Shown here: piece after piece, positions 22,669 through 30,626 of the stretch
Numbering within the stretch: position 1 is the first letter of the stretch
How the letters are laid out: every line of letters starts with the position of its first letter
NCBI RefSeq assembly: GCF_900090325.1
Contig: NZ_FMHW01000002.1
Span: forward strand, 4,713,001 to 4,777,000
DNA from: Micromonospora pallida
GTDB lineage: Bacteria > Actinomycetota > Actinomycetes > Mycobacteriales > Micromonosporaceae
Direction of reading: 5' to 3'
Length of the DNA: 64,000 bases
The notes under the pieces: model-generated
Seen by the model: the letters and a program-made list of their open reading frames with translations, nothing else
Databases searched by the model: none
What the model was told of the DNA's origin: nothing
Program-made: the position numbers and the translations under genes

Positions 22669-25130
22669 ACGATGCCTCCGGCGCCGGCCATCTCGGCGTC
22701 GTCCCACCGGGGCCACACCGGTGCCGGCACGGCGGGGCGGCGGGACGCCTCGCCCCGCTCCTCGCGGAGCAGCCGGGGGATCTCGTCGGCCCAGCCGAAG
22801 CAGTCCGAGGAGACGACCCGGGCGCGCACCGTGGACAGGAACTCGGCGAGGATCTCCCGCTCCCGGTGCCGCAACTGGGTGTAGCCCTGCCCGGCGATGG
22901 TGATGGACGGGGCGAGGTACCGGAACGGCGGGAAGCCGTACGCGTCGTCGGTGTTGTCGATCATCCGTTCCAGCGTCTCGGCGGGGTCGAGATCGCTGAT
23001 CCCGGGCGCGCCCCGCTCGATGACGAAGAGTTCCTCCACCCGGGTGCTGGTGCCCATCCGGCACGGGACCAGGCGGTCCACGCTGTACTTGGGCGGCGGC
23101 ACGAGCAACTGGGTGACCGCGTTGATGCCCATGATCGGCAGGTTGAAGCGGGCCAGGGCCAGCGCCAGCGACCGGCCGCCCTTGGAGTGCAGCCGACTCT
23201 GGATCTGGAGCCGCCGCCACTCCCGTGGGGTGAGGTCCTGGGCCTGCACGGCACGCAGCGTGTGCGCGCTGATGGTGAGCGGCTTGGGGAAGCAGAGCGC
23301 CGTCCCGTCCGGCCGGACGATGGTCATGTCGTCGGAGAGGAACAGTCCACCGTGGTCGCGCAGCAGACGCAGCACGGTGGCGGTCTTGCCGGTGTCGGTG
23401 AGCGCCGAGAGCATCACCCCGACGCCGTCGAGGGTGACGCAGGCGGAGTGCAGCAGCATGTGCCCCCGGGACACCATCACGAAGCGCAGCAGCGCCTCGA
23501 TGATGTTGGTGTAGACGACGTGCGGGGAGCGGGCCAGCAGCGGACCGACCTGGATGTCGATCGGGGGGCCGAGCTGGATGCGGAAGTTCGCCCCGAGCCG
23601 GCCGAGCTGTTCCTCGTACCGCAGCACCGCCTGGCTGGCGTACTGGGTCATCGCCGCACGGCGCTGCGGGCCGCGACCGCCCACGTCGGCGACCCGGACG
23701 GCGATGTCCACGTCCTTCTCGGCCACCCACTGGGCGCGGAAGAACTCCAGTTCGGGCAGGCGGATCTGGGAGCCGATGGTGACCACGCCGGCCACGTCGT
23801 ACCGGTACTTGAGGTACTGGTAGCGGTGACGCGACGGCGGGGCGACCGCCTCCGTGCCGCCGACGCTGACCAGCATCCGTACCGGGTCGCGGCGGCCCCG
23901 GTCGTCGGCGGTGTAGATGACCCGGTCGTTGACCAGGAAGCGGACCAGGAAGAGCCCGACCAGGGTGACCGCGTTCGCGGCGAGCACGCCGACGCCCGCC
24001 CAGACCAGTGCCTGGAGCACCGGCAGGCGCAGCAGCAGCAGGACGTTGTTGAGCAGGAAGAAGCGGGTGGCGCGGGCGGGCAGTCCGGCCCGGCGGTTGC
24101 GCCGGTAGATCAGGTTGTCGACCAGGAGGAAGTTCCAGGTGGTGGAGACCTGGGTGGCGAGCGCCGCGCCGAGCAGGTGGTGCAGTTGGGCGGGCTCGTA
24201 GAAGAACCAGAGGGCGGCGGTGTTGACCGCCATCCCGGTGAGGCCGACCAGGCCGAAGGCGACCATCCGCCCCACCTCGTGCAGGCGTTCCCGGACGGTG
24301 CGGGGGCGGGTGCGGATCTGACCGACCAACCGCTGGCCGCGCAGCCGGGACAGGTGGCGCAGGAAGGCCAGCCCCTCCCGCAGCGTGGCCTTGGAGCGAC
24401 CGGCGTGCCGGGCCGCCATCTCGTACGCGACCTCGGCGACCCGCGCGGCCGGGTGCCGTACCAGCAGCTCCAGCAGGACCTTGAAGCCGACCGGGTTCAT
24501 CCGGTCCAGCCGGACCACGTCGCGACGGAAGGCGAACAGTCCGCTCATCGGGTCGCTGACGGTGGCCAGCCGACGCGGGAACAGGCTCTTGACCAGCCGG
24601 GTCGCCCAGGACGAGGTGGCCTCCCGGACGAGTCCGTCCAGGCCCGCCCGGGAGCCGTCGCCGGCGTACCGGGTGCCGACCACCACGTCCACGTCGTGAC
24701 GCATGGCGATGGCGGCGAGCATCGCGGCGGTCTCCGGCGGATGCTGGAGGTCGGCGTCCATGACCAGGACCCAGTCGCCCCGGGCGTGTCCGGCGCCGAG
24801 CAGCACCGCGCCGCTGAGGCCGCCGGTCCGAGCGGCGGCCGGGCGGTGCAGCAGCCGTACCGGCAGTGGGGCGTCGGCCGCGACCCGGGCGACCACGGCG
24901 GGGGTGTCGTCGTCGCTGTCGTCGACGACCACGATCTCCGCGCCGAGCGAGGTGACCAGTGGGACGAGCCGGGCGATCAGCACCGGCACGTTCTCCGCCT
25001 CGTTCCGGGTGGGCACCACGACGCTCAGCCGGGGTGGCCGGTCGTCGGCCGCTCTCCCGAGCTCCTCGGGCACCGCCGTGGAACTGTCCGGCGTCTGCCT
25101 GATGGTCGGGCCGAGTACGGCTCTGGTCAT
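22665..25130 (-). CDS. GT2 (dolichol-P-mannose synthase-like) + GtrA + HPr-kinase-like P-loop fusion
   Basis: This encodes 821 residues with three modules. Residues about 33-260 form a GT2 polyprenyl-phosphate mannosyltransferase (LSVVVPTRNEAENVPVLIAR, VVVDDSDDD, WVLVMDADLQHPPE). Residues about 290-425 form a GtrA-like four-helix membrane domain (MVAFGLVGLTGMAVNTAALW). From about 460 a soluble domain carries LLHSACVTLDGVGVMLSAL and the P-loop TDTGKTAT (about 577-584), then LFLSDDMTIVRP, resembling HPr kinase/PqqD-linked ATP-binding proteins. The first two parts would make and translocate a polyprenyl-P-sugar. The third could phosphorylate or sense something in the pathway. The next gene overlaps by 4 nt. 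A single chain with all three is unusual; the start at ATG 25130 is clear. Confidence 0.85.
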   Translation of the reverse strand: MTRAVLGPTIRQTPDSSTAVPEELGRAADDRPPRLSVVVPTRNEAENVPVLIARLVPLVTSLGAEIVVVDDSDDDTPAVVARVAADAPLPVRLLHRPAAARTGGLSGAVLLGAGHARGDWVLVMDADLQHPPETAAMLAAIAMRHDVDVVVGTRYAGDGSRAGLDGLVREATSSWATRLVKSLFPRRLATVSDPMSGLFAFRRDVVRLDRMNPVGFKVLLELLVRHPAARVAEVAYEMAARHAGRSKATLREGLAFLRHLSRLRGQRLVGQIRTRPRTVRERLHEVGRMVAFGLVGLTGMAVNTAALWFFYEPAQLHHLLGAALATQVSTTWNFLLVDNLIYRRNRRAGLPARATRFFLLNNVLLLLRLPVLQALVWAGVGVLAANAVTLVGLFLVRFLVNDRVIYTADDRGRRDPVRMLVSVGGTEAVAPPSRHRYQYLKYRYDVAGVVTIGSQIRLPELEFFRAQWVAEKDVDIAVRVADVGGRGPQRRAAMTQYASQAVLRYEEQLGRLGANFRIQLGPPIDIQVGPLLARSPHVVYTNIIEALLRFVMVSRGHMLLHSACVTLDGVGVMLSALTDTGKTATVLRLLRDHGGLFLSDDMTIVRPDGTALCFPKPLTISAHTLRAVQAQDLTPREWRRLQIQSRLHSKGGRSLALALARFNLPIMGINAVTQLLVPPPKYSVDRLVPCRMGTSTRVEELFVIERGAPGISDLDPAETLERMIDNTDDAYGFPPFRYLAPSITIAGQGYTQLRHREREILAEFLSTVRARVVSSDCFGWADEIPRLLREERGEASRRPAVPAPVWPRWDDAEMAGAGGIV

Positions 25131-25592
25131 GCCTACCCCTCACGGTCGAACTGAACGCTGATCGAGCCATTCGTCCGACCGACGGGCAGCACGTGAGGAA
25201 TTCTCTTTCGAGGAAAACGTCACCGCCGACGCGACTGCGCCATATCCGCCGACCAATGGCCCGGGCAGCGAGAGCGTACGAGCGGCGAACCAGACGCGTC
25301 CATTGCGGAAACAGTCGACAACGCGACATGCGGGCAGGCGTGTTCCTCCGCGACGCGTTCACGTTTTTCTGATCGTTTCACCAGCTCAAGCGCTACGAAG
25401 ATCAGATTGACGCGATCATTTGCAACAATTCCTCACCGGGGCTTCGGCGACATCGGTAAGGGAATTTCCATAGGCGAGTTCCATTCTCGTTCTGGTGGCC
25501 TTTTCGCGGTCCGAAGAACGCCGGATCGGCCGGAGAAACGCACCCGGCCGGCGGCCGGGAGTCAGTCGAACACGCCCGGCGTCACGGGCCGG
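25131..25592 (-). promoter_or_regulatory. AT-richer intergenic region, likely promoter of the GT2-GtrA operon
   Basis: This 462-bp gap contains no convincing gene on either strand. Positions about 25170-25510 are clearly lower in GC than the surroundings, as expected of an upstream regulatory region for the four overlapping genes that begin at 25130. No consensus -10/-35 pair could be fixed. Confidence 0.4.
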
Positions 25593-26924
25593 TCATCGGG
25601 ACGGAGGGCCGGCTGACGGCGGTTCGGCCGGACCGGCGGGCGGACGGACCGGCTCCGGCGACGGATCGACGGGCCGACGCGCGGACGGCGGCGCGGCGGC
25701 GGGCGGCGGGGCGGGCGCGCCGGGCGGCGGCAGGTCGCGCAGGTCCGCGACGAGATCGGAGACCTCGTCGCCGCGCCAGTCGCACCAGGTCCCGGCCGGG
25801 GCCGGGGCGCGACACCCGGCGGACGCCTCGATCGCGGTGCCCTCGCCCCACTCGTTCCAGGTGGTCACCAGTTGCCAGCGTGCGCCGGAGGCGTTCATCC
25901 GGGCGAGGTTGGACCGCCAGCGGTCCTGGTCGCGGGCGAGGAAGGGCGTCTGCCCGTACGCCAGGCCGGCCTTCCAGTAGCCGGGCGAGACGCTGAACGA
26001 CCCCTCGCCGGGGGCGGTGCTGAAGTCGTGCTCGGCGCGGGCCGGGCCGTACTGGTGCCACCCGTCGATCCGGGCGATGTCGGGGCAGGTACGGAAGCCG
26101 GGGAAGACCTTCAGGTTGATGTGGACGCTCTCGCCGTACCGCTGGGCCAGCAGGTCGCGGACCTGGTTCCAGCGTTCCACCGTGGCGCAGCCCCGTTCGG
26201 TGGTGCTGTCTCTGGCGTTGTAGACGAAGACCACCATGCCCCGGCCGGGCAGGACGGCCAGCGGGGAGCGCGCGCCACCGTAGGTGATTCGCAGGTAGTG
26301 CAGGTCCTCGACGATCCGCTCGGCGTCCACCTCGGCGGCGCCCTCCGGCTCGTAGTAGGGAGCCCAGGCGAAGCCGGTGTTCCGCGCGCCGGCCATCAGC
26401 GCCGCCCAGTGCCGGTCGGTGGTGGTGCCCCGACCGAACCAGGAGGCGATCCCGACGGTGATCCAGCCCTGGCGCATCTCGGCGACCTGCTCCCGGACGG
26501 TCGCCTCGTCGACCGGGTAGAACCCACGGGCGGGCCGGTAGTTGGTGAACGGGTCCAGTCCCTGCTGCTTCCACGCCTCGGGGAACCACGGGTAGTAGAA
26601 GGCGGCCCGGACGACCGGTGCGGCGCGGACGACCAGCCGCACCTCGACCTGACGGGTCACCGAGGCACCCCGGCCCTCGACGGTCAGGGTGAAGGTGCCG
26701 GGGCGGGTGGAGATCGAGGTGTGCAGGGTCAACTCGGCCGACGCGCCGGCGGTGACGACGGCCGGGGTCGCCTCGGCGGTGGTCCCGGCGGGCAGGTCGG
26801 TGACCCGCAGGGTGACCGGCTGGGCGGTGCCCGCGGTGACGGTGGTGTCGACGGTGAACCGGGCCGGATGGCCGGCGGTGACGGTCGCCGACCTCGGCGC
26901 GGCGGCGAGCGCGAAGTCGCTCAC
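25593..26924 (-). CDS. GH99-like (WbsX-type) enzyme, body of a split secreted protein
   Basis: This encodes 443 residues from GTG 26924. It begins with an Ig-like domain (VSDFALAAAPRSATVTAG to about residue 95) and continues into a GH99-like barrel, with AAFYYPWFPEAWKQQG, GIASWFGRGTTTDRHW, IDGWHQYG and the active-site signature TTWNEWGEGTAIEAS, then a Pro-rich tail. It should be extracellular but has no signal peptide of its own. The missing signal peptide is in another frame directly upstream (26921-27142), with a GTGA overlap at the junction. Either a frameshift (or sequencing error) in the linker split one gene, or translation re-initiates. The frame stays open further up to a GTG at 26945. 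The family is often found beside glycosyltransferases and acts on alpha-linked polysaccharide. Confidence 0.82.
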   Translation of the reverse strand: MSDFALAAAPRSATVTAGHPARFTVDTTVTAGTAQPVTLRVTDLPAGTTAEATPAVVTAGASAELTLHTSISTRPGTFTLTVEGRGASVTRQVEVRLVVRAAPVVRAAFYYPWFPEAWKQQGLDPFTNYRPARGFYPVDEATVREQVAEMRQGWITVGIASWFGRGTTTDRHWAALMAGARNTGFAWAPYYEPEGAAEVDAERIVEDLHYLRITYGGARSPLAVLPGRGMVVFVYNARDSTTERGCATVERWNQVRDLLAQRYGESVHINLKVFPGFRTCPDIARIDGWHQYGPARAEHDFSTAPGEGSFSVSPGYWKAGLAYGQTPFLARDQDRWRSNLARMNASGARWQLVTTWNEWGEGTAIEASAGCRAPAPAGTWCDWRGDEVSDLVADLRDLPPPGAPAPPPAAAPPSARRPVDPSPEPVRPPAGPAEPPSAGPPSR

Positions 26925-27142
26925 CGGGACACCCCGGGCGAGCACGGGTCGCCCGCGGGAAGCACCGCCCGGTTCGGGCCGGCAGCGGGGAACGCAGCCC
27001 GGTCGGGGCTGATGGACCGGTCGGGGCCGGCCGGCGCGGAGGGAGCCGCTCCCGGCGGCGCGGACCGCGCCGGGGTGGGGTCGACGACAGGGAACACCAT
27101 GGTCAGCACGACGGTGACGACCACAACCAAACGACGAGACAT
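26921..27142 (-). CDS. orphaned signal-peptide segment of the GH99-like protein
   Basis: This encodes 73 residues: MSRRLVVVVTVVLTMVFPVV is a classic Sec signal peptide, followed by PARSAPPG and a Pro/Ala linker that ends at a TGA (26923-26921). Nothing globular follows. The next gene starts in the same 4-nt GTGA window in another frame, with the Ig-like domain that would normally follow such a linker. I read it as the 5' part of a frame-disrupted secreted enzyme. Confidence 0.6.
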   Translation of the reverse strand: MSRRLVVVVTVVLTMVFPVVDPTPARSAPPGAAPSAPAGPDRSISPDRAAFPAAGPNRAVLPAGDPCSPGVSR

Positions 27143-27209
27143 TCGCCCAATTTAGAGGGCTATGTCCGTTTTTTGATTACGACGCGCCGCTCCCGCCCCT
27201 ACGACGAGA

Positions 27210-28103
27210 TCACGGGCGTGACCAGTCGAAGGTCATGCCCAGCCGGGCGGCGAGCGCGTCGTTGTGCGGCGCGAAGTACCCGGTCAGCTCCGCCCGGACC
27301 GCCGGGTCCATCGCGCTGCTGCGCCGGTCGTTGAACACCTCGTACCGGTCGAGCTGATGCGTCGGCAGGCCGAGGAACTCCAGGACCCGGGCGTACGTGG
27401 CGGCCGGCTCACGGTAGAGCGTCTCGCTGGGCAGGAAGAGCATCTGCTCCCGGTCGAACCGGGCCAGCCAGGGTTCGAGGTGCTCCAGGTACCGGCCCCG
27501 GGCCCGGTAGGTGTACCAGTCGTACGGCTCACTGAAGTACGTCTGGTCCGCGACGAGCCGCTCCCGCTCGCCGGCCGTCCGCTCCTCCTCGCGGGCCAGC
27601 GCCTCGGCGAAGTCCAACGGCTCCTTCCCCTCGGTACGCCGCTCCTTCCAGTGCGAGTACGCCCGCTCCACCGGATCCCGGAGCAGGAAGATCAGCCGTA
27701 CGTCGGGCAGCAGGTCGGCGACCCGCTGCGCGGCCAGCGGGTGGAACATGTACAGCGGTGCGGCCTCCCCCACCCGGCTCGGCCCGTCGTGTCGCCGTTC
27801 CAGCGCCCGGCGCTGCCGCGCGGTCGGGAAGTGCGACCGGTACCACGCCTCGCCCCGGCCCCAGTTCTCCTCGAAGTAGTGCGAGGTCTTGGTGTTCCAC
27901 GCCGGGAAGAGCCGGGGCACCAGCGGGTGCGCCAGCAGATACCGCCAGAGCGAGGTGGTCCCGCCCCGCTTGGTCCCGGTGATCAGGAAGTCCGGCAGCG
28001 GACGCTGGTCGCTGGTCCACTCGCCGTAGCGCACCAGCGAGCCGCGCACCCGCGTACGTACCCCGGTGGGCAGCGCCGCCTTGGCCCGATCCCGGATCGT
28101 CAT
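27210..28103 (-). CDS. PAPS-dependent sulfotransferase
   Basis: This encodes 297 residues from ATG 28103, overlapping the flippase stop as ATGA. The 5'-phosphosulfate-binding loop is PDFLITGTKRGGTTSLW (residues about 38-53) and the 3'-phosphate-binding segment is FLLRDPVERAYSHWKER (about 145-160). The rest matches Sulfotransfer_1/heparan-type enzymes, with YLEHLEPWLARFDREQMLFL and RVLEFLGLP at the C-terminus. It would transfer sulfate from PAPS to a glycan or lipid-linked sugar. Its position directly after the flippase and GT2 genes points to a sulfated surface polysaccharide. Confidence 0.92.
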   Translation of the reverse strand: MTIRDRAKAALPTGVRTRVRGSLVRYGEWTSDQRPLPDFLITGTKRGGTTSLWRYLLAHPLVPRLFPAWNTKTSHYFEENWGRGEAWYRSHFPTARQRRALERRHDGPSRVGEAAPLYMFHPLAAQRVADLLPDVRLIFLLRDPVERAYSHWKERRTEGKEPLDFAEALAREEERTAGERERLVADQTYFSEPYDWYTYRARGRYLEHLEPWLARFDREQMLFLPSETLYREPAATYARVLEFLGLPTHQLDRYEVFNDRRSSAMDPAVRAELTGYFAPHNDALAARLGMTFDWSRP

Positions 28104-29692
28104 CCCATCTCCTTCGTTCCGCCGGCTCCGGCCACCGCCGTCCGGTCGGGTGCACCCTCGTCGTGCCGGTTCCCGGCGGTCGGTCGCAGCGTCGCCGCAG
28201 CGGCCCGCACCACGCGACGGACCCGGCGGTCGAGCAGCAGCAGTAGGCCCCCGGCCAGCAACAACGCCACGGTCAACGTCAGTCCGGCGACCCCCCGGCC
28301 GGCCACCGTCGCACCGACCGTGGCGACCACGGCGGTGCCCGCGCCGGCCAGCGCACCGGCCCGCAGCACCGCACCGGTGAGCAGCGGCTCGCCGACGGCG
28401 GTCCGGGCGGCCCGCGCAGCGAGCAGGTTCTCCACCACGATCCCGACCGCCCAGGCGACCGCCGCGCCCAGCACACCGTGCCGAGGCACCAGGACGACGG
28501 CCAGGCCGACGTTGAGCACCAGACCGGTCGCGGCGGCCATCAGGTGCCGGCCGCTGTTGCCGCTCATCAGCAGCATGGTCTGCACGATCCCGACCCCGGA
28601 GTTGACCATCATCGCGCCGGCCAGCACGGTCATCGCGGTCGCGCCCGCGCCGAACTCCGGGCCGAACAGGCTCAGGAAGCCCGGGGCGAAGAAGCCGAGG
28701 ACCAGGTACGCCGGCCAGGAGAGGACGATGATCATGATGGTGGTCCGGCGGTAGACCAGGGCGGCGTCGCCCGTCCGGCCCTGCCCCAGCAACCGGGAGA
28801 GCTGCGGCGCGACCGCCACCCGGAGCCCCTGCATGACCAGCAGCCCGGCGAGCACGTACCGACCGACCCCGCCGAGCACGCCCGCGTCCGCCTGCCCGGC
28901 CAGCGCGGTGGTGAGCAGCACGCTGAGCCACATGCTGCTCGCGTCGATGGCCGCCGACGCGGCGCGGGGCAACGCGAAGCCCCAGAAGGTCCGCCAGTCG
29001 GCCCGCTCGGGGCGCAGCCCGGCACCCGAGGTCAGACCGAGCGGGCCGAGCAGCATCAACGCGCAGGCCAACGCCGCCAGGGCCGCCGGGAACAGCCAGC
29101 CGCCGAAGGCCAGCACCACCCCGGCGCCACCGGCCACCGCCGCCAGCACGAGCAGCGGCCGGACCAGCGGCACCAGCACGTACTGGACGGCCACCACCGC
29201 GGTCACCGGGCGGACCGCACGGACCGCGGCGATCAGCACGGTCATCGCCACGGTCAACGGCAGGGTGGCGAACGCCAGCCGCAGCAGCGCCGGCCCGTCG
29301 CCGCCGGGCCGGTCGAACAGGACCGGGGCGAGCGGGCCGACCAGGGCCACCCCGACCACGGCGACCACGACGGACCCGAGCAGGGTGGGAATCAGCGCCA
29401 CCGGGAGCAGTCGGGCGGCGTCGCCCCGGGTGCCCAGCCGTCGCCGGGGCATCGCCCAGACCAGAGCGGTGTCCGCGCCCGCGCAGCAGAGCACGCCGAC
29501 GATCGTGACGACACCGATCGCGGTGAAGATCGCCCCGGAGCCGGTCGGGCCGAAGCCGCGCACGATCACCAGGGTCAGTACGAACCCGAGGAGCCCGTTG
29601 ACGGCCGCGCCGACCAGCCCGACCGCCCCGCTGCGGGTGCCCCGCCGGACCTCACTCCCGGCCGTGGTGGTCGGAGCAGGGTCAGACACCAC
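28100..29692 (-). CDS. Wzx-type polysaccharide flippase (MVF/MATE-like)
   Basis: This encodes 530 residues with about 14 transmembrane helices, beginning GAVGLVGAAVNGLLGFVLTL and including the RGFGPTGSGAIFTAIG motif near the N-terminus that is typical of polysaccharide exporters of the oligosaccharidyl-lipid flippase superfamily. The C-terminal 40 residues are polar. It would move the undecaprenyl-linked repeat unit across the membrane. Its start overlaps the end of the GT2 gene by about 11 nt (GTG 29692, or the next codon), and its end overlaps the sulfotransferase start. Confidence 0.88.
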   Translation of the reverse strand: MVSDPAPTTTAGSEVRRGTRSGAVGLVGAAVNGLLGFVLTLVIVRGFGPTGSGAIFTAIGVVTIVGVLCCAGADTALVWAMPRRRLGTRGDAARLLPVALIPTLLGSVVVAVVGVALVGPLAPVLFDRPGGDGPALLRLAFATLPLTVAMTVLIAAVRAVRPVTAVVAVQYVLVPLVRPLLVLAAVAGGAGVVLAFGGWLFPAALAALACALMLLGPLGLTSGAGLRPERADWRTFWGFALPRAASAAIDASSMWLSVLLTTALAGQADAGVLGGVGRYVLAGLLVMQGLRVAVAPQLSRLLGQGRTGDAALVYRRTTIMIIVLSWPAYLVLGFFAPGFLSLFGPEFGAGATAMTVLAGAMMVNSGVGIVQTMLLMSGNSGRHLMAAATGLVLNVGLAVVLVPRHGVLGAAVAWAVGIVVENLLAARAARTAVGEPLLTGAVLRAGALAGAGTAVVATVGATVAGRGVAGLTLTVALLLAGGLLLLLDRRVRRVVRAAAATLRPTAGNRHDEGAPDRTAVAGAGGTKEMG

Positions 29693-30626
29693 GCCCCCGC
29701 CGCTGCGCCAGGCTCAACACCCGTTCCCCGGAGATCAGACCCAGCGCCACCGGCAGGGTGACCAGCACCCGCTTCTCGACCGGGTTGAGCCGGACCACCC
29801 GGACCAACTCCCGCAGCGCCTCCCCCCGACGGTGCCCGGAGGCCAGCGCGAAGGCGATCTGACCGTGGATCCGGGCCAGCCCGGTCCGGCTACCGGCCAG
29901 CTCGGGGTGCTTGTCGAGCAGATAGCGGGACGCCTCGACGATGGTCGCCCAGCGTCCGAAGAAGAACGACCCGCCGTGCCAGTCGACCACCACCAGCACC
30001 TCGGGGGCGATGACCACCGGCCCGTGCGCGGCGACCCGCAGCAGCCACTCGTAGTCCTCCCCGTAGCCGCCGGGGATCTCCTCGTCCACCGGGCCGATCG
30101 CGTCCCACGTGGACCGCCGGACCAGCATCGTGCTGGAGTGCACCTCCATCACCCGGTCGGCGAGGAAGTCGGTCAGGGTGACCTCGTCCCGGTCGAGCCG
30201 GCGTTCCTTGGCGATGCCCGGCCCCTGCAACCGGATGCCGCAGCTCGCCGCCGCCGCGTCCGGCCGGGCCCGGAGCAGGTCGACCTGCCGGGTCAGCCGG
30301 GCGGGGAGCCACAGGTCGTCGTCGTCGCAGAAGGCGATCAGCTCGCCGGTGGCCACGTCCGCGCCGGTGTTGCGGCCGCCCGGCAGTCCCTGCCGGTGGG
30401 TGTTGTTGACGTACGTGAGGGTCCGTCCCCGGTCCGGCACCCGGACCTCCAGCGGCCGGATGTCGCAGTGGTCGTAGACCACCACGCACTCGACCTCGCC
30501 CGGGTAGTCCTGGTCCAGCACCGCCTGCACGGCCCGTTCCAGCAGGCCGGGGCGGTCCCGGGTGGCGATCACCGCGGTCACCCGGGGGTACGTCTCGTCG
30601 GTCGGTGCCAGGTCAGTCACGTCCAT
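29682..30626 (-). CDS. family 2 glycosyltransferase
   Basis: This encodes 314 residues. The GT-A fold is shown by RVTAVIATRDRPGLLERAVQ at the start, GGRNTGADVATGELIAFCDD with the metal-binding DDDD (AFCDDDDLW), and GGYGEDYEWLLRVAAHG as the acceptor/catalytic acidic motif. It has no membrane segment, so it acts at the cytoplasmic face on the lipid-linked repeat unit. It overlaps the Wzz-like gene by 14 nt and the flippase by about 11 nt, marking a tightly coupled block. Confidence 0.92.
   Translation of the reverse strand: MDVTDLAPTDETYPRVTAVIATRDRPGLLERAVQAVLDQDYPGEVECVVVYDHCDIRPLEVRVPDRGRTLTYVNNTHRQGLPGGRNTGADVATGELIAFCDDDDLWLPARLTRQVDLLRARPDAAAASCGIRLQGPGIAKERRLDRDEVTLTDFLADRVMEVHSSTMLVRRSTWDAIGPVDEEIPGGYGEDYEWLLRVAAHGPVVIAPEVLVVVDWHGGSFFFGRWATIVEASRYLLDKHPELAGSRTGLARIHGQIAFALASGHRRGEALRELVRVVRLNPVEKRVLVTLPVALGLISGERVLSLAQRRGRGV

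Noticed and set aside
22866..25154. Long plus-strand frame opposite the GT2-GtrA fusion
   Set aside because: It is antisense to a gene with unmistakable GT2, GtrA and P-loop motifs, and has no domain or ribosome site.
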